A model generated the notes under the pieces. The model made no database searches and was not told the origin of the DNA. It was given only the letters and a program-made list of their open reading frames with translations. Below are positions 22,657-25,162 of a DNA stretch of 25,162 nt, one piece after another (positions within the stretch are counted from its first letter, which is position 1; every line of letters begins with the position of its first letter). Location of the stretch: IMG/VR virus record IMGVR_UViG_3300027734_000295, positions 1 to 25,162 of that record; one strand, given 5' to 3'. Origin of the DNA: a virus. Made by a program: the position numbers and the translations under genes.

Positions 22657-23523
22657 TTACCTTCCTAGTTGAGCTTGTAGGGCAGCACCACGTAGTTGGT
22701 CTCGCTGTACGATGACAGGTACATCTTTAATACCTAGTTCACGCATAGCTTGAAGACGGTGTTTGCCATCTTCTAATAACGTCTGCCCAGTTTTTTTATT
22801 TAATGAAACAATTAAAGGATCTATACTGTTTGAATTATTAGGATCCATACCTTGTTTAAGTATTATGTTCTTCCAATAATCTACGCGTGCTCTTTGCAAT
22901 GGAGCTGCTTTAACCCCGCCGCCATATTCAATGTTCTTAGCTTGTACGAGATTAACGTCACCACTTAAGAACCCACGTTTTACTTGGTCGGCTAATTCAG
23001 GACTGGTTCGAGGGTCTCTTACAATAACTTCTCTTCTTCCTCCAGGCAGACTTATATAGCCGCCTTCGCCTAATGGGTTTGCCTTAGCGTTTAAATACAT
23101 TGCTCTTCCAAGTGGAGTTGCAGCACCTAATCCAGCTCCTAACGCAGCACCTTGTAAAAAGCCTTGTGGAGTTATTCTTTGGTTCTGTGCAGTACTGCTG
23201 GCTAGATTCATTGCTCCGCCAAGTAAACCGCCTTGTGCCGCTCCAAAGAGTGTTTGTTTAGCTAGTGTTGGTGCAGCTAAGCTTGCTTTAGCCATAGGCC
23301 CAGCTAACGCAGTTAAGCCTACCTGTGCGGTATTACCGATAATATTTTTAAGTATAGTTCCTTGATCATTAGTTCCAAAGACTCTTCTCTGTATATCATC
23401 TATAGGTTTTCCTTGTAGTTCTCTGTAGATAGCTTTAGGTGTATAGGCTAGTCCAGTGCCCATCTGTGCAAAAGGCTGGGCTATTCCTCTACCAACATTT
23501 AGAAGTGTTTGTGCTAAATTCAT
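22657..23523 (-). CDS. Glycine-zipper protein with C-terminal ParB/sulfiredoxin-like domain
   Basis: A 288-residue protein. The N-terminus (about 1-45) is polar, with F-A-Q-M-G-T-G-L-A-Y-T-P-K-A-I-Y-R. Residues about 62-130 are Ala/Gly/Leu-rich with repeated GxxxG (G-L-L-G-G-A-M, A-L-G-A-G-L-G-A-A) and could insert in membrane. Residues about 210-275 match the ParB/Srx fold: I-D-P-L-I-V-S-L near 235, L-L-E-D-G-K-H-R-L-Q-A-M-R-E-L-G-I-K near 250-267, V-P-V-I-V. In phages this domain occurs in DNA-binding, nuclease or modifying proteins. The start overlaps the preceding small gene by ATGA, so a local promoter is unnecessary. Possible roles are packaging helper or ejected virion protein, and neither is proven. 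Confidence 0.65.
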   Translation of the reverse strand: MNLAQTLLNVGRGIAQPFAQMGTGLAYTPKAIYRELQGKPIDDIQRRVFGTNDQGTILKNIIGNTAQVGLTALAGPMAKASLAAPTLAKQTLFGAAQGGLLGGAMNLASSTAQNQRITPQGFLQGAALGAGLGAATPLGRAMYLNAKANPLGEGGYISLPGGRREVIVRDPRTSPELADQVKRGFLSGDVNLVQAKNIEYGGGVKAAPLQRARVDYWKNIILKQGMDPNNSNSIDPLIVSLNKKTGQTLLEDGKHRLQAMRELGIKDVPVIVQRDQLRGAALQAQLGR

Positions 23524-23684
23524 GACTTAAGTGTACTATCTTCACTACCTATATGCCAAGTATCGACTTCGTCTACCTGTATAGAGTCATCCTTATTAAG
23601 TTGTTTGTGGATCCATTCGCTTTTGTTCTCCAGCGCCGCCCACAGTTCTTCGTCTTCTTCTCGTATATAAACATTAACTCTCAT
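23520..23684 (-). CDS. Small ribbon-helix-helix-like protein (54 aa)
   Basis: A 54-residue protein. M-R-V-N-V-Y-I-R-E-E-D is a short strand followed by E-E-L-W-A-A-L-E-N and S-E-W-I-H-K-Q-L-N-K helices. This is the layout of small ribbon-helix-helix DNA-binding proteins, where the N-terminal strand enters the DNA major groove. The acidic C-terminal 20 residues are probably flexible. AAGGA precedes the ATG at good spacing, and the stop overlaps the ParB-domain gene by ATGA. It could autoregulate the late operon or recognise packaging DNA in place of a classical small terminase. Both are inference. Confidence 0.6.
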   Translation of the reverse strand: MRVNVYIREEDEELWAALENKSEWIHKQLNKDDSIQVDEVDTWHIGSEDSTLKS

Positions 23685-23764
23685 CGTGTTTCCTTATACG
23701 TATCAGTATACACACCTTTGTCAAAGGGGAAACTATAAAATCCATACACACATCCTCTTTTCAT
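23681..23764 (-). CDS. Possible 27-residue micro-gene
   Basis: An ATG at 23764 opens a 27-codon frame whose TGA overlaps the ATG of the 54-residue gene as ATGA, the same coupling used through this operon. The peptide is aromatic-rich (G-F-Y-S-F-P-F-D-K) with a basic start. No SD is visible before the ATG, and an in-frame TTG lies farther upstream. The overlap could be chance. Family unknown. Confidence 0.3.
   Translation of the reverse strand: MKRGCVYGFYSFPFDKGVYTDTYKETR
23692..23715 (-). repeat. Inverted repeat arm, right-to-left orientation
   Basis: Minus strand GTGTGTATAC, six extra bases, GTATAAGG. A plus-strand counterpart lacking most of the insert lies at 23909-23928. This arm contains a TATACT -10-like hexamer and the SD of the 54-residue gene. 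Confidence 0.5.
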
Positions 23765-23810
23765 AATCGTGTCACGCGCTGAAATACGCTCTAAACTCTT
23801 CTGGCTCAAA

Positions 23811-23845
23811 CACCCCTACCCCTGTTTTAAGGGTTCCCTAGGGTG
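23811..23845. other. GC-rich stem-loop in control region
   Basis: CACCCCTA (23811-23818) pairs with TAGGGTG (23839-23845) leaving one bulged C, and inside it CCCT pairs with AGGG around a GTTTTA loop. It includes the perfect palindrome CCCTAGGG. There is no T-run on either side, so it is not a typical terminator. Confidence 0.35.
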
Positions 23846-23908
23846 GTACTACTCTATATATAGAAATGACACTAACTTTTTATATTTCTACTACTACAGG
23901 TATATGTA

Positions 23909-23928
23909 GTGTGTATACGTGTATAAGG
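23909..23928 (+). repeat. Inverted repeat arm, left-to-right orientation
   Basis: GTGTGTATAC followed by GTGTATAAGG, the counterpart of the minus-strand arm at 23692-23715 about 200 bases away. The two arms face outward from a common centre, as expected for paired operators or divergent control sites. Confidence 0.45.
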
Positions 23929-23949
23929 GGTGGGAGTTATATGATGTAA

Positions 23950-23985
23950 TGTAATACGACTGTAATACGGCTGTATATAAGCCAT
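23950..23985 (+). repeat. Tandem TGTAATACG iteron-like units
   Basis: Two 11-base units, TGTAATACGAC and TGTAATACGGC, lie directly head to tail, followed by TGTATATAAGCC. The last two units reappear in diverged form at 24114-24136. GGCT and AGCC flank the A/T core and can pair. Confidence 0.55.
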
Positions 23986-24113
23986 AGCATTGCTATTACA
24001 TAGTCACCTATTACTCTATATACCTCTATATAACCTATATATACTCTTATATAGATACAATACTAGTATATGTATTCCATTTATTGGGCGGGGTATGGTG
24101 TATTGCTACCTGT

Positions 24114-24144
24114 TGTATATACGCTGTATAAGCCATTATAAGCC
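24114..24144 (+). repeat. Second copy of iteron-like units
   Basis: TGTATATACGC, TGTATAAGCC and ATTATAAGCC follow each other. Aligned with 23961-23985 the first two units give an imperfect direct repeat of about 24 bases, with a two-base gap. The third unit repeats the TATAAGCC part. Confidence 0.5.
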
Positions 24145-24238
24145 TATATAACGTGTTTATACTCTATACATGTAATATACTGTATATCTATTCATTTTGG
24201 CGTTTATTCACTTGTGCATAACTTTATATAATAAGCAC

Positions 24239-24268
24239 TTGACAGTATGCATATGCTTATGCTACCAT
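24239..24268 (+). promoter_or_regulatory. Probable early promoter for plus-strand genes
   Basis: A perfect -35 TTGACA, an 18-base spacer and -10 TACCAT preceded by TGC (extended -10). The first plus-strand gene begins about 55 bases downstream. Unlike the late elements it has a consensus -35 and no CTGGGTG, so host RNA polymerase should recognise it. Confidence 0.65.
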
Positions 24269-24323
24269 GTATTCAGTCAGCAATGGCTACACTATAAAAT
24301 AATCATAACGAAGGGATTAAGTT

Positions 24324-24404
24324 ATGACCAAAATACAGGTTCGCTACATCAAATCAGTAACAAAGTATCGCTACTATGCTGGCGTACTATATCAGGAGCA
24401 ATAA
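24324..24404 (+). CDS. Micro-gene, 26 aa, first of early cluster
   Basis: A 26-residue basic peptide (M-T-K-I-Q-V-R-Y-I-K-S-V-T-K-Y-R-Y-Y-A-G-V) preceded by AAGGGA. Its TAA shares a base with the next ATG (TAATG), as in the following pair. It is the first reading frame downstream of the TTGACA promoter. Family unknown. It could be a leader peptide for the genes behind it. Confidence 0.5.
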   Translation: MTKIQVRYIKSVTKYRYYAGVLYQEQ

Positions 24405-24496
24405 TGAAAATTACAAGTAACATTCCAGTTATATTCAAGTTAAACGGTATTAAAGTATCAACTAATATACCCTTTACAATTAAAGGTAAAAAATAA
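24404..24496 (+). CDS. Micro-gene, 30 aa, early cluster
   Basis: A 30-residue peptide with AGGAG seven bases before the ATG and TAATG junctions at both ends. It contains two similar halves, S-N-I-P-V-I-F-K and T-N-I-P-F-T-I-K, separated by L-N-G-I-K-V-S, so it may be a beta hairpin of duplicated strands. The frame is open farther upstream, but that part crosses the promoter, so the SD-linked ATG is chosen. Function unknown. Confidence 0.5.
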   Translation: MKITSNIPVIFKLNGIKVSTNIPFTIKGKK

Positions 24497-24717
24497 TGTA
24501 TAAATATGATGCAACTATAAAATATAGCACAACAGAAAAACACCCTGATACACCTAGTGCAACTAACCTAGTATTTAATGATGTTTATAGAATTGATACT
24601 AGTATATTCGGCGGTGATGCTGTCGAATATATTAAACGTGACCTTGCACTAGTTGCAGGCGGTGGATATAACACCGAAAATATAACTAACGTAACGTATA
24701 AAATAACAAGGAGTTAA
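24496..24717 (+). CDS. Small hypothetical protein (73 aa), early cluster
   Basis: A 73-residue protein beginning at a TAATG junction with AAAGG upstream. It starts with a strand M-Y-K-Y-D-A-T-I-K-Y-S-T and ends with a strand T-N-V-T-Y-K-I-T-R, with a central helix-like V-E-Y-I-K-R-D-L-A-L-V. No family recognised. Position in the leading part of the early cluster suggests a host-takeover or regulatory role, which is inference only. Confidence 0.6.
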   Translation: MYKYDATIKYSTTEKHPDTPSATNLVFNDVYRIDTSIFGGDAVEYIKRDLALVAGGGYNTENITNVTYKITRS

Positions 24718-24721
24718 CAAA

Positions 24722-24898
24722 GTGACAACTACAGAATTTGATAATACATGGCAATACATGGTTGACGCCGATATTGCAACAGATGACACTTTACGCGTTA
24801 TAACAAGTATAAACGGCTATAATATCGACACTTTGAACGACGTATTGTATGCGGTCACAGGTTACAGGAATATCAATCAACTAAAAGCATCGGAGTAA
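24722..24898 (+). CDS. Small acidic protein (58 aa), GTG start
   Basis: A 58-residue acidic protein starting at GTG 24722, with AAGGAG eight bases upstream in the four-base gap region after the previous stop. The composition is Asp/Thr/Asn-rich (D-N-T-W-Q-Y-M-V-D-A-D-I-A-T-D-D), with a helical end L-N-D-V-L-Y-A-V-T-G. Strong acidity could mean DNA mimicry, but no family is recognised. Confidence 0.55.
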   Translation: MTTTEFDNTWQYMVDADIATDDTLRVITSINGYNIDTLNDVLYAVTGYRNINQLKASE

Positions 24899-24902
24899 TA
24901 AC

Positions 24903-25052
24903 ATGAGTAAAACAACAGCATTTTTTCTTGTGTTCGTGGGTGTAGTAATAGGTTACGCGTGGTCATACCAGGCTAATGCACTAGAACCAACTAAGATATA
25001 CGAAGATGGTAGTTATTACGGGTGTATGAAAGATTACCCTTGTAACGATTAA
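24903..25052 (+). CDS. Small secreted or membrane-anchored peptide (49 aa)
   Basis: A 49-residue protein. Residues about 4-21 are hydrophobic (T-A-F-F-L-V-F-V-G-V-V-I-G-Y-A-W) after a Lys, ending in Q-A-N-A-L, a plausible signal peptidase site A-N-A after residue 26. The remaining 23 residues are polar and hold two Cys (G-C-M-K-D-Y-P-C-N-D) six residues apart, able to form a disulfide outside the cytoplasm. GGAG lies upstream. It might be a superinfection-exclusion or envelope-active peptide. That is inference; a simple membrane anchor is equally possible. Confidence 0.55.
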   Translation: MSKTTAFFLVFVGVVIGYAWSYQANALEPTKIYEDGSYYGCMKDYPCND

Positions 25053-25073
25053 TAAATAAAGGAGATTAAAAAC

Positions 25074-25162
25074 ATGAGTACACGAGCATATAGAATTATA
25101 GAAATAAAATCTGAAGGCAATCCTTCACTTAACTTGAGTCACCAGGACGCTTTAGCTAATTT
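25074..25162 (+). CDS. 5' part of an unidentified early gene
   Basis: An ATG at 25074 with AAAGGAGA upstream opens a frame that runs off the window after 29 codons. It starts S-T-R-A-Y-R-I-I-E-I-K-S and continues S-L-N-L-S-H-Q-D-A-L. The beginning, an exposed strand with basic residues, is not enough to name a family. Confidence 0.6.
   Translation, partial: MSTRAYRIIEIKSEGNPSLNLSHQDALAN

Larger units (their letters stand above)
23765..24323. promoter_or_regulatory. Divergent, repeat-rich control region (possible origin)
   Basis: About 560 bases without a convincing gene separate the minus-strand late genes from the plus-strand small genes. It is very rich in TATATA-type steps. It holds a GC-rich stem-loop at 23811-23845, one arm of an inverted repeat at 23909-23928, tandem TGTAATACG units at 23950-23983 with a diverged second copy at 24114-24136, and a TTGACA promoter at 24239-24268. 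Iteron-like repeats next to A/T-rich DNA suit an origin or operator array. No replication protein is in the window to confirm this. No tRNA was seen. Confidence 0.55.

Noticed and set aside
23521-23545. Possible leaderless transcript start (TACACT six bases before the ATG of the ParB-domain gene)
   Set aside because: The ATG overlaps the stop of the 54-residue gene, so coupling explains translation and no CTGGGTG follows the hexamer.
23695-23725. TTGACA with TATACT before the 54-residue gene as a promoter
   Set aside because: The two boxes are only eight bases apart, far below the 16-18 needed. Other pairings are poor, so no confident promoter is called.
23553-23738. Plus-strand frame of 61 codons
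   Set aside because: It opposes the 54-residue RHH-like gene, which has a good SD and an ATGA junction, so the plus frame is a shadow.
23929-23949. Two-codon frame ATG-ATG-TAA behind GGGAG in the control region
   Set aside because: Too short to judge. Likely a chance arrangement within the repeat-rich A/T sequence.
24197-24405. Longer plus-strand frame upstream of the 30-residue gene
   Set aside because: It runs through the TTGACA promoter and the first micro-gene, has no SD at its ATG, and ends at the same stop as the SD-linked 30-codon gene.
1-25162. CRISPR array, tRNA, rRNA, insertion sequence or integrase
   Set aside because: No regularly spaced identical repeats, no tRNA-like T-arm in gaps, no transposase or integrase motifs, and no terminal inverted repeats with target duplication were seen.

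Overview
The window is a fragment of a tailed double-stranded DNA phage, most likely podovirus-like. Almost 24 kb on the minus strand reads as one late structural program, right to left: RHH-like small gene, ParB-domain protein, large terminase, portal, small helical protein, scaffold, major capsid protein, sugar/glycosyltransferase cassette, fibre or decoration proteins, tailspike, gp11-like adaptor, gp12-like nozzle, small beta protein, internal virion proteins, LamG fibre, HNH-AP2 endonuclease, holin-like protein, and the first 7 codons of a further gene. No tape-measure, tail-sheath, tail-tube, integrase, repressor, replication or RNA polymerase gene is visible. DNA is moderately AT-rich by eye. 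TAA, TGA and TAG behave as ordinary stops. Shine-Dalgarno (SD) sites are usually clear. Neighbouring genes are often joined by ATGA or TAATG overlaps. The host cannot be named from the sequence.

Region by region: 1-10955 holds the lysis edge, fibres, internal proteins, nozzle, adaptor and tailspike. 10971-11915 is a helical virion-like protein. 11952-17259 is an insertion-like cassette between capsid and tail genes. It holds a GDP-mannose 3,5-epimerase homologue, a dTDP-glucose 4,6-dehydratase homologue, four GT-A-type glycosyltransferases (two are tandem paralogues) and a small helical protein. It is separated from the capsid gene by a UUCG-loop intrinsic terminator. 17396-23684 is the head and packaging module. 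23685-24323 is a repeat-rich control region. From 24324 onward the plus strand carries six tightly packed tiny genes behind a TTGACA promoter, probably the start of the early region.

The strongest non-textbook signal is a 25-base element repeated in the minus-strand gaps. A TGATATACT-like extended -10 is followed, at exactly constant spacing, by CTGGGTG at the predicted transcript start. Clear copies precede portal, adaptor and the 261-residue internal protein. Variants precede the 314-residue protein and the scaffold gene. It looks like a phage-specific late promoter family. The second candidate system is the phage-borne GDP-sugar/dTDP-sugar plus glycosyltransferase cassette, which could glycosylate the virion or remodel the host surface.
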